This document shows, piece by piece, positions 1-6,594 of a stretch of DNA of 10,814 bases (the first letter of the stretch is position 1; each line of letters begins with the position of its first letter). The translations under genes were made by a program, and so were the position numbers. The stretch spans positions 1-10,814 of the forward strand of contig CANEUK010000028.1 of NCBI GenBank assembly GCA_947441695.1, given 5' to 3'. Source of the DNA: Rickettsiales bacterium (lineage in GTDB: Bacteria > Pseudomonadota > Alphaproteobacteria > Rickettsiales > UBA1997). The notes below the pieces were generated by a model. It was given only the letters and a program-made list of their open reading frames with translations. It ran no database searches and was not told the origin of the DNA.

Positions 1-7
1 AAAAGAT

Positions 8-84
8 TGGTTGCGGGGGCTGGATTTGAACCAACGACCTTCAGGTTATGAGCCTGACAAGCTACCGGGCTGCTCTACCCCGCG
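8..84 (-). tRNA. Initiator tRNA-fMet (anticodon CAT), CCA encoded
   Basis: Read on the minus strand, the 77 nt fold as a full cloverleaf with anticodon CAT and a genomically encoded 3' CCA (positions 10-8). The acceptor stem starts CGCGGGG and ends CCCCGCAA, giving the C1-A72 mismatch that marks bacterial initiator tRNAs and allows formylation. A11-U24 in the D stem is also initiator-like. The anticodon stem reads UCAGG/CCUGA, so the usual run of three G-C pairs is A29-U41, G30-C40, G31-C39. I recall this variant from alphaproteobacteria. The T arm is GUUGG-UUCAAAU-CCAGC. A possible promoter (TTGACT at 167-162, TATTTT at 146-141, minus strand) has a short 15-bp spacer and is uncertain. Confidence 0.97.
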
Positions 85-201
85 ATATGTAATTTTTTTT
101 TCAAAAAAAATCATTTGAGAAATTTAACTTAAAAACCAACAAAATAAATGGCAAGCTACAAAGTCAATTCAACAGAAATTATTTTTTTTAAGTTTTTCAA
201 T

Positions 202-223
202 GTTGATTTTCATGAAAATTAAC
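202..223. repeat. Imperfect AT-rich palindrome between guaA and tRNA-fMet
   Basis: The arms GTTGATTTTC and GAAAATTAAC form a nine-pair stem with one G-T wobble around a four-base centre. It lies downstream of the guaA stop. On the minus strand the following bases are A-rich, not T-rich, so it does not look like an intrinsic terminator for guaA. It may be an RNA 3'-end structure or a chance AT palindrome. The rest of 85-271 shows homopolymer A/T runs and no gene I can support. Confidence 0.3.
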
Positions 224-271
224 AATCTATTACGAATTCACTAATTCGCTTGGGCAAAAAGTAATTCAAAA

Positions 272-1858
272 CTATTCCCACTCAATTGTTCCCGGTGGTT
301 TCGACGTGAAGTCATAAACCACGCGGTTAATTCCACGCACTTCGTTGATTATTCTACTTGCAACCGAACATAAAAATTGAGAATCAAAATTGTAAACGTC
401 CGCCGTCATTCCATCAATTGAAGTTACGGCGCGTAAGGCTAAAACATTTTCATAAGTTCGAGCGTCTCCCATAACTCCCACAGTTTTGATCGGAGTTAAA
501 ACTGAAAATGCTTGCCAAATTTTATCGTAAAGCCCCGCTTTGCGGATTTCTTCGATATAAATTGCGTCAGCTTCTTGCAAAATTTTAATTTTTTCGGGAG
601 TGATTTCGCCAATAATTCTAATCGCCAACCCAGGACCCGGAAATGGATGGCGACCAACAACATGATCTGGAAGACCAAGTTCTTTTCCAAGCACGCGAAC
701 TTCGTCTTTGAAAAGCATTCTAACTGGTTCGAGCAATTTTAATTTCATCTTTTTTGGCAAACCGCCAACATTATGATGCGATTTAATTGTTTGACTCGCG
801 CCTTTATTTGGATGCGAAGATTCAATCACGTCGGGATAAAGCGTGCCTTGCGCTAAAAAGATGGCGTTTTTGATTTTTGAAGATTCTTTGTCAAAAACTT
901 CGATAAAAGTTTTGCCAATAATTTTGCGTTTTTTTTCTGGGTCAAAAACACCTTTCAGCTTCGATAAAAATAACTTTGACGCATCAACATAAACAAAGTT
1001 ATGCAACCCCTTCATCGCGCTAACGCGTCGACTCGATCCCCTTAAATAAGGGGATTCTAAACGGCTATCAAAAACTTCTCGCACCTGTGCGCCCTCGCCT
1101 TTTCTTAAAAGACCGTGATCAACAAAAATGCAGGTTAATTGTTTGCCAATTGCCTCATTTATTAAAGCCGCAACAACCGATGAATCAACGCCGCCAGAAA
1201 GCCCGCAAATCACCTGATTTTTGCCAACGATTTTTTTAATATGAGCAATTTCTTCTTTTTTGAAATTTTTCATCGTCCAATCTGGCTTACAACCAGCGAT
1301 ATTTACAACGAAATTTTCAATGATTTTTTTGCCTTCAATTGAATGAACAACTTCGGGATGAAATTGAACGCCGTAAATTTTTTTCTTTTCATCTCCAATC
1401 GCAGCGTGCGGCGCTTTTGGCGTGATTGCAATAACATTAAAACTGTCAGGAATTTTGCTGATATGATCGCCATGACTCATCCAAACTTGTTTATTTTTTA
1501 CACCTTTGAAAAGTTTGGAAGTTGCAACAACTTCAATTTCAGCTTTACCAAATTCTCTTTCAAAAGATTTTCCAACTTTTCCGCCAAGCAAGTGACAAAT
1601 TAATTGTTCGCCGTAGCAAATTCCTAAAATTGGAGTTTTTAAATCGAAGATTTTTTTATCAATTGTTGGCGCATCTTTTTCAAAAACCGAAGCGGGGCCG
1701 CCCGAAAAAATAATCGCTTGAGGTGCGATTTTCTTGATTTCATCAAGTTTGATATCGTGATTTTTAACTTCGCAAAAAACACCAAGTTCACGGATTCTGC
1801 GCGCAATAAGTTGAGTAACTTGGCTGCCGAAATCGATAATTAAAACGCTGTTGGACAT
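272..1858 (-). CDS. guaA: GMP synthase (glutamine-hydrolysing), with an in-frame insertion
   Basis: The enzyme converts XMP to GMP using ATP and glutamine, the last step of de novo guanine nucleotide synthesis. The protein has 528 residues. The N-terminal class I glutamine amidotransferase domain spans about 5-190. It has FSGGPASV, the nucleophile Cys81 in GICYGEQ, and His167/Glu169 in VQFHPEV. The ATP-pyrophosphatase domain begins near 205 with the P-loop SGGVDSS (221-227). The C-terminal dimerisation/XMP domain ends in KPPGTIEWE, the family's usual terminus. Between REVF (to 263) and the conserved VYVDAS (289-294) lie about 16-18 residues more than I expect for the family; they are encoded by a GC-rich palindromic stretch (separate entry). 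All catalytic motifs are intact, so the gene is probably functional. It is last in the acpS-gpsA-guaA operon; its ATG directly follows the gpsA stop, which suggests translational coupling. Confidence 0.97.
   Translation of the reverse strand: MSNSVLIIDFGSQVTQLIARRIRELGVFCEVKNHDIKLDEIKKIAPQAIIFSGGPASVFEKDAPTIDKKIFDLKTPILGICYGEQLICHLLGGKVGKSFEREFGKAEIEVVATSKLFKGVKNKQVWMSHGDHISKIPDSFNVIAITPKAPHAAIGDEKKKIYGVQFHPEVVHSIEGKKIIENFVVNIAGCKPDWTMKNFKKEEIAHIKKIVGKNQVICGLSGGVDSSVVAALINEAIGKQLTCIFVDHGLLRKGEGAQVREVFDSRLESPYLRGSSRRVSAMKGLHNFVYVDASKLFLSKLKGVFDPEKKRKIIGKTFIEVFDKESSKIKNAIFLAQGTLYPDVIESSHPNKGASQTIKSHHNVGGLPKKMKLKLLEPVRMLFKDEVRVLGKELGLPDHVVGRHPFPGPGLAIRIIGEITPEKIKILQEADAIYIEEIRKAGLYDKIWQAFSVLTPIKTVGVMGDARTYENVLALRAVTSIDGMTADVYNFDSQFLCSVASRIINEVRGINRVVYDFTSKPPGTIEWE
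1016..1069. repeat. In-frame palindromic insertion element within guaA
   Basis: This stretch is GC-rich within an AT-rich gene and encodes GuaA residues about 264-281, which have no counterpart in the family as I recall it. It contains a strong inverted repeat, ATCCCCTT (1036-1043) and AAGGGGAT (1048-1055), around AAAT. Next to it are the smaller palindromes CGCGCTAACGCG (1016-1027) and GTCGAC (1027-1032). Its length is a multiple of three and no stop codon is introduced. This is the pattern of Rickettsiales palindromic elements that insert in frame into protein genes. I recognise the pattern, not a named family; exact ends are uncertain by several bases, and an additional CCCCTT lies just outside at 1007-1012. 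Confidence 0.65.
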
Positions 1859-2842
1859 TTAGGCTAAAATTGATTTTGAGATTATTGTTTTGATTTGTTC
1901 TGGAGAATGTTTGCGGGTCAAAATTTGGCTTATTTTTTCACACAAGTCTAGCTGCAATTTCAACTTTTTAGCAATTGCAGCAATTGATTTGGCGGAAGAT
2001 GCGCCTTCATAGGTTTTGTCGGTTTCTTTAGAAATTTCGGCGTAAGTTTTGCCTTTGGCAATTAAAGTTCCCAAAGTGTTGTTGCGTGATTTAGTTGATG
2101 AACAAGTTAGAAAAATATCACCAAATCCTGCAGCATTTATAACATCGTCGGAAGCCTTTAGTTTTTTACATAAAATACGAATTTCTGAAATTCCTTTCAT
2201 TACCAAAGCTGATTTAGCATTCACGCCCAAATCAAGACCGTCAACAATTCCACAACCAATTGCGATAATATTTTTGACAATGCCGCAAATTTCAGCAGTT
2301 CGCGGATCCTTGAAATAAGAGGCTTTGAAATAATCGTTATTTAAAATATCGATTATTTTTTGCGCCAGTTTTTTATTTTTTGCCGCAATTGAAGTAATTG
2401 TCGGAACTTCATTCGCCACTTCAATTGCAAAGTTTGGACCCGATAAAGTAGCAAAATTTTTAATGCTGGTAATTTTTTCAAAAGAATCGCTCAAAAGCAT
2501 TAAAGAATTTTGTTCAACGCCTTTTGAACAAATTACAAAAGCGCAATCTTTTTTGATTTTAATTTTAGAAATTTTTTTAAAAACTTGCGCCGCGCTTTGG
2601 CTTGGAATAACGATAAAAACAAAATCAGCTGTCGAAATTTCTTTTTCAAATCCAGAAATTGCAGCGAGATTTTTGTTTAATTTTATATTGGGTAAAAATT
2701 TGTGATTGGTTTTTTTGCCATTAATTTCATCAATAACTTCTTTATTATTAGCACTCAAAAAAACCTGATTGGAATTTTTAGCAAGCAGGTTGGCAATTGA
2801 GGTTCCCCAAGCTCCAGCTCCGATTACGATTATTTTTTTCAT
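1859..2842 (-). CDS. gpsA: Glycerol-3-phosphate dehydrogenase [NAD(P)+]
   Basis: A cytoplasmic enzyme that reduces dihydroxyacetone phosphate to sn-glycerol-3-phosphate, the backbone of membrane phospholipids. The 327 residues match the family length. The N-terminal Rossmann fold shows GAGAWG at 8-13. SKG (106-108) and SGPNFAIEVA (134-143) are conserved segments. Lys190 in IVKN is the likely catalytic lysine. DGLDLGVNAKSAL (201-213), GFGD (239-242) and the Arg253-Asn254 pair are also family features. The start overlaps the acpS stop by 4 bp (ATGA) and the stop directly precedes the guaA ATG, so the three genes are probably one transcript. No Shine-Dalgarno motif is visible before the start, so re-initiation from acpS is likely. 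Confidence 0.97.
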   Translation of the reverse strand: MKKIIVIGAGAWGTSIANLLAKNSNQVFLSANNKEVIDEINGKKTNHKFLPNIKLNKNLAAISGFEKEISTADFVFIVIPSQSAAQVFKKISKIKIKKDCAFVICSKGVEQNSLMLLSDSFEKITSIKNFATLSGPNFAIEVANEVPTITSIAAKNKKLAQKIIDILNNDYFKASYFKDPRTAEICGIVKNIIAIGCGIVDGLDLGVNAKSALVMKGISEIRILCKKLKASDDVINAAGFGDIFLTCSSTKSRNNTLGTLIAKGKTYAEISKETDKTYEGASSAKSIAAIAKKLKLQLDLCEKISQILTRKHSPEQIKTIISKSILA

Positions 2843-3240
2843 GAGATTTTTTCGATTGTAACAAAAGCACTTGCGATTGGATCTTCATCCGTAAGTGACA
2901 AATGAATTGCAAAATTTTTGCAGTTAAAATGTTTTTTTAGAAATTCTTCTTTGCCATTTAAAATTTTAATTTGCGGCTTTCCCAAATTATCATTGCCAAT
3001 TTCAATATCTTTAAAATCGATTCCGCGCCCTATTCCCAAACCTATAGCCTTAGAAAAAGCTTCTTTAGCGGCGAATCTTTTGGCGTAAAATAAAGTACGT
3101 TTTTCAAAAATTTTAATCGAGTCGGCTTTTGAAATTTCGCTTTCAACAAAAATTTTTTGCAGAAATTTTTCTTTAAATTGAATTATAAGTTTTTCAATTC
3201 TTTTGACCGAAATTAAGTCAGTTCCAATTCCGAGAATCAT
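2839..3240 (-). CDS. acpS: Holo-[acyl-carrier-protein] synthase
   Basis: Transfers the 4'-phosphopantetheine of coenzyme A to a serine of apo-ACP, activating it for fatty acid synthesis. The 133 residues are near the usual length (about 120-135). The opening GIGTDLISVKRI carries Asp8 and the segment AKRFAAKEAFSKAIG carries Glu60; these are the expected Mg2+ ligands. GIGRGIDFKDIEI and IHLSLTDEDPIASAFV complete the family signature. It is the first gene of the minus-strand operon, overlaps gpsA by 4 bp, and stands divergent from the pilus-like genes across an 89-bp AT-rich spacer that must hold its promoter. I could not choose one minus-strand promoter there. Confidence 0.96.
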   Translation of the reverse strand: MILGIGTDLISVKRIEKLIIQFKEKFLQKIFVESEISKADSIKIFEKRTLFYAKRFAAKEAFSKAIGLGIGRGIDFKDIEIGNDNLGKPQIKILNGKEEFLKKHFNCKNFAIHLSLTDEDPIASAFVTIEKIS

Positions 3241-3292
3241 TTTATTTCACGATTAATTGCATGTTAAAATAATGCTTCTTAAAAAATATTTA

Positions 3293-3298
3293 TATAAT
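3293..3298 (+). promoter_or_regulatory. Candidate -10 box for the pilus-like operon
   Basis: A perfect TATAAT lies 31 bp upstream of the ATG at 3330, placing transcription start near 3305 with a leader of about 25 nt. At 17-bp spacing the -35 position (3270-3275, TAATGC) is a poor match, and there is no TGn extension. The spacer is so AT-rich that a chance hexamer is possible. Confidence 0.35.
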
Positions 3299-3329
3299 TT
3301 TTTGCAAGTTTTAACCATTCTAAGCTCAA

Positions 3330-4883
3330 ATGTTTTATCAAAAAAATGCTGTTGTTACAATAGGAGACTATGGTGCCACTGTTGTTTTTTATCAAAATAG
3401 CAAAATAAAAGACAAAATTTTTTTAGATGAATTTAACGATAAATCAAAAGCAGAATTAAAAACCGTTTTTGCCAAACACAAATCTGCCTTGATTTATCTT
3501 TTGCTCGACACAATCGATCAGAATTACAAGAAAAAAGTTTATCCATTAATCAGAAAATCCGACTTAGTAAAACTAATTAGACGCGACTTAGCATTAGAAG
3601 GATCAAAGGAAAGTTTTAAAAACTTCATCATTCTAAATTCTAAAAAGTCTTTAGCGAATAACATTAAATCTACATCGCCCAAAAAAGTAGAATGCATGTT
3701 TGTTTCTGCTGCAAATTCTGAAATTATTGGCAAATGGACTGATTTTTTACTGGAACTTCCTAATCGATTCATTGGAATTTACATGGTTCCGGTTGAAACT
3801 TTTAGTTTTTTTAAAAAACTAAAGAGCGATATCAAAGAAAAATCAAAATTAAGAAGTAAAAAGAACAATCTGTGTTGTTTTATTATGCAAAATAAAACAA
3901 GCGGAATTAGGCAAATTGTTTTTTCAGAAAACGGAATTGTATTTACTAGAGCTGTTAATTACGACTTTAATAAGCCAGATTTTTCAGAAAAATACGAACA
4001 AGATATTTACAGCACGTTCGAATATTTAAAGCGTCTTTTTCCGGATATTTCGATCTCCGAAGTTGAAATTGTTAACATCTTTCCAGCGGAAATTTTGCAG
4101 ACAATAAAGCAAATTAGTAATGTTGAAATCAATTTTGTTAACTACACTCCTTTTGAGGCAGCATCCAAAATTAAGGAAAACAATTCATTTCCAGAAAATA
4201 GTAAATTTTGTGATTTATTAACTTCCAAAATTTTTAACAAAGAACAAAAGGTTTTAAAGTTTAGCACCACTAAAATAAACTATTTAGAAAGGTTTTTCTT
4301 GGCCTTAAAAAGCTCTTATTATCTAAATTTAGTTTTAATTCTATGTTTTCTTTCGGTTTTGGTCATAACAATTTTTGCTAGAAAAGATTTAAATGATTTA
4401 ATTGAAGAATCGGAATCAAGAAAAGTCTTTGCCATGCAAGAATTATCAACTCTTCAAAGAGCCGCCACCAAAGGGATTGAGTTAGCCAAAGGATCAGAAA
4501 CTGAAGATGCAGATATTTCAAAAATCACTGATTTTGGCAAAATGGAAGAAACTTTTGGAGGTTATGAAACTAACTTTGTTGATTCTTATGCTAAGTTTAA
4601 ATTTTTAAAAAATTTTAATATAAAACTGAAAAGCTTTTCGTACTCATTAAACAACTTTAATCAAAAATCTCCAACCAGAACCAGCTACAAAATTAACATT
4701 GCGGGAGATTTGGTAAATAAAAGCGGCGATATTGAAGATTTATTTCGCGAGTTTGATAATTTATCTGCCGAGATGAAAAAAAATCTTGGTCAAGATCAAA
4801 TTAAATATCCCGAGCTGCCAAAAAATATTGATTTCAATCAAAAATATTACAGTTTTCCTGTAGATTTTACTATATCAAAATAA
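3330..4883 (+). CDS. PilM/GspL-like actin-fold protein fused to PilN-like membrane domain
   Basis: A 517-residue protein that I read as a bitopic assembly-platform component of a type IV pilus or type II secretion-like system. Residues 1-310 are cytoplasmic and have the pattern of a PilM/GspL/BfpC-type actin-like domain, for example CCFIMQNKTSGIRQIVFSE followed by IVFTRAVN at 203-210. One transmembrane helix lies at about 331-349 (YLNLVLILCFLSVLVITIF). A helical stretch follows (350-385). The periplasmic part (about 420-517) resembles the PilN ferredoxin-like domain (KINIAGDLVNKSGDIEDLF, ending YYSFPVDFTI). In many bacteria PilM and PilN are separate proteins; here they are one chain, as in GspL. 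The PilO-like gene begins 4 bp after the stop. The start follows a perfect TATAAT by 31 bp but lacks a Shine-Dalgarno motif. The assignment rests on architecture and context; sequence similarity is weak. Confidence 0.62.
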   Translation: MFYQKNAVVTIGDYGATVVFYQNSKIKDKIFLDEFNDKSKAELKTVFAKHKSALIYLLLDTIDQNYKKKVYPLIRKSDLVKLIRRDLALEGSKESFKNFIILNSKKSLANNIKSTSPKKVECMFVSAANSEIIGKWTDFLLELPNRFIGIYMVPVETFSFFKKLKSDIKEKSKLRSKKNNLCCFIMQNKTSGIRQIVFSENGIVFTRAVNYDFNKPDFSEKYEQDIYSTFEYLKRLFPDISISEVEIVNIFPAEILQTIKQISNVEINFVNYTPFEAASKIKENNSFPENSKFCDLLTSKIFNKEQKVLKFSTTKINYLERFFLALKSSYYLNLVLILCFLSVLVITIFARKDLNDLIEESESRKVFAMQELSTLQRAATKGIELAKGSETEDADISKITDFGKMEETFGGYETNFVDSYAKFKFLKNFNIKLKSFSYSLNNFNQKSPTRTSYKINIAGDLVNKSGDIEDLFREFDNLSAEMKKNLGQDQIKYPELPKNIDFNQKYYSFPVDFTISK

Positions 4884-4887
4884 ATCA

Positions 4888-5559
4888 ATGCAAATCGCTC
4901 AATTAAAAAGAAAAGTTACTATAAATCTTATTATAACTGGTATTTTATTAGCTATTTTGTCTGGAAGTATTTTTTTGAATTTTTTTCAAAAAAGCTCTTT
5001 GCAAAAATCTATTGAAAAAATTAACAACGAAACTTCCGAAATAAAAAACAAAGCTTTGGATCTTCAAAACAAGACCCTTGAACTAAAAAAATATGTGTCT
5101 TTGTGGAGCTCGATTAACGAAAAGAAAAAAAATGCAAATGGCATTAAAATGGACGAAGTAAACTTAACTCTAAGCGAGGTTGCAAGTAGATACTCTATAT
5201 CCAATCCGCAACTTAAAGTTAACTTGCCAGAAACAATGCAAGGTAAATTGTTTGATCACAATACGATAACTGTTTTGCTAACAAATGTTGTTCTAAATTT
5301 TAAAGCTGCAAACGACATTAAGTCTCTTTCGTTTATTACTGATTTTTTAAATTCTCTCAATGGTTACAAAATAGTAACAAATTTAGAAGTAAAAAAAGAT
5401 AAAGATTACTCGGTTGAAGACTTGGTTAATATAAGCTCTGGCAAAACAAGCGGAAATGTAAGTGGTAAAATCGAGTTCTTTTGGTACGTAAATAAAAGTA
5501 AATCTTCACAAAATATCACAAGCAACAAAGAAAAAGATGAAAAACAACAAAGTATGTAA
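4888..5559 (+). CDS. PilO/GspM-like bitopic inner-membrane protein
   Basis: A 223-residue protein with a short basic N-terminus (QLKRKV), one transmembrane helix at about 12-31, a heptad-like coiled coil at about 36-76 (KSIEKINNETSEIKNKALDL), and a periplasmic region. The C-terminal region (about 130-205) has the layout of the PilO domain: a strand, a helix (SFITDFLNSLNGYK), then VTNLEVKKDKDYSVEDLV and a final IEFFWYV strand. In type IV pili PilO heterodimerises with PilN to form the periplasmic collar between PilM and PilP. The gene lies between the PilM/N-like and PilP-like genes and overlaps the latter by 23 bp, which indicates one operon. Identification is by topology and gene order; GspM is an alternative name for the same role. 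Confidence 0.6.
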   Translation: MQIAQLKRKVTINLIITGILLAILSGSIFLNFFQKSSLQKSIEKINNETSEIKNKALDLQNKTLELKKYVSLWSSINEKKKNANGIKMDEVNLTLSEVASRYSISNPQLKVNLPETMQGKLFDHNTITVLLTNVVLNFKAANDIKSLSFITDFLNSLNGYKIVTNLEVKKDKDYSVEDLVNISSGKTSGNVSGKIEFFWYVNKSKSSQNITSNKEKDEKQQSM

Positions 5560-6409
5560 ATTATTTTTGTTCACTGTGGCTATTTTTTTATCTTTCGAAG
5601 CTTTCTGCCAAGAAAGATCTGCCTTATTGGAAAAAAATCTTCCCGATAATTTGGAACAAAAAAATTCACCAACCGAGAAACAAACTACCGAAGTCGAAGA
5701 CAATACATTAAGCCCAACAAAAGATGCTTTATTTTCAAAGTCAGATGATGGCAACGGTTTAGCAAGCCTTTTATTGGGCAAAAAACCAACATCACTAATG
5801 TTTGATGACGAAGAAATTAGTAATATCGATCGCGCCGTTGAATCATTAAAAAATAACCAAATTTACGTTCCTGAAGGCGAAGATTCTTTATTGCAAGACG
5901 AATCTTCGAAAGCCCAAGCTGAACTCGATAGAATCCAAAAAGAAAAAGAATCTCAAGAAAATGAAAAATCTTACATTTACTTAGCTTCTTTGATGTATTT
6001 TAACCCAAAAGATTGGGTTATTTGGATAAACGAAAACAAAATCACATCAAAAAATAATGCCAAAGAAAAAGAGCTTTATGTTGAATCTGTACAAAAAGAT
6101 CAAATCAAAATTCTTTGGAAACTTAGCATAAGTAAGTGGAAAATCATTTCTGGATATTCTTCAGAAAGAGCAATTCCAAAAACCAATGAAAATAACCAAA
6201 TTGAAATTCGCTTTTCACTAAAACCAAATCAAACCTTCGTTTTAAGTACAAATACCATTGTTGAAGGAAAGGCTCTAATCGGGCTTATGAAGAAAAAAGA
6301 GGAAGAAAAATCTTCGGCAAAAACAAGTGATAATAAAACTTTGCAATCAGCCTCATCTTCAAATTCATCAAATAACAGCGCCCTTCTTAAAAAAGCTGCT
6401 ATTCAATAA
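5537..6409 (+). CDS. PilP/GspC-like periplasmic protein
   Basis: A 290-residue protein with an N-terminal signal peptide: KNNKVCK, a hydrophobic core at 9-20, and a likely cut near AFC-QE. Cys24 does not sit in a proper lipobox, so lipidation as in classical PilP is doubtful. A low-complexity charged segment (25-115) and a short coiled coil (119-144) lead to a beta-rich domain at 145-245. There YIYLASLMYFNPKDWVIWIN resembles the homology-region fold of PilP/GspC, which links the inner-membrane platform to the secretin. A Ser/Asn/Lys-rich tail (255-285) is probably disordered. The start overlaps the end of the PilO-like gene by 23 bp. The gene is last in the operon: the next gene is convergent miaB, so no pilQ secretin follows. 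Confidence 0.57.
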   Translation: MKNNKVCKLFLFTVAIFLSFEAFCQERSALLEKNLPDNLEQKNSPTEKQTTEVEDNTLSPTKDALFSKSDDGNGLASLLLGKKPTSLMFDDEEISNIDRAVESLKNNQIYVPEGEDSLLQDESSKAQAELDRIQKEKESQENEKSYIYLASLMYFNPKDWVIWINENKITSKNNAKEKELYVESVQKDQIKILWKLSISKWKIISGYSSERAIPKTNENNQIEIRFSLKPNQTFVLSTNTIVEGKALIGLMKKKEEEKSSAKTSDNKTLQSASSSNSSNNSALLKKAAIQ

Positions 6410-6487
6410 AAAAATGGGTTGTTTAAAATTGAAAGGCGAATCTGCCTAATCCTATCAAGATAGATAATAGAAAGATGAGTTTCTGAA

Positions 6488-6525
6488 GAATTCAATTGCA
6501 TCATATCTTCGGAATTCATTTTTTT
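6488..6525 (+). terminator. Weak candidate intrinsic terminator of the pilus-like operon
   Basis: The arms GAATTC (6488-6493) and GAATTC (6512-6517) can pair across an 18-nt loop and are followed by A and seven T residues (6519-6525). The stem is short and AT-rich. A competing pairing is CTGAAGA (6483-6489) with TCTTCGG (6506-6512). The convergent intergenic stretch 6410-6594 otherwise holds no gene I can support, and no clear terminator for miaB is visible on the minus strand. Confidence 0.3.
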
Positions 6526-6594
6526 CTTCTAAATTTTTTGTTAATACGGTTATATTTTTTTAGGGTTTAGGCAACTTTGGTTGATTTTAAAAAT

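Noticed and set aside
202..223. Palindrome downstream of guaA as an intrinsic terminator
   Set aside because: The minus-strand sequence after the hairpin is A-rich and has no T tract; kept only as a low-confidence repeat.
512..742. Open frames antisense to guaA (also 1343-1603 and 1522-1713)
   Set aside because: They lie wholly opposite conserved GMP synthase coding sequence, are Phe/Asn-rich low-complexity translations and match no family I know.
5506..5781. 91-codon open frame antisense to the PilO/PilP-like junction
   Set aside because: It is opposite two overlapping genes that agree in operon context; there is no independent start signal or recognisable domain.
6414..6449. 11-codon frame MGCLKLKGESA after the PilP-like gene
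   Set aside because: Too short, no ribosome binding site, no known small-protein match; expected by chance.
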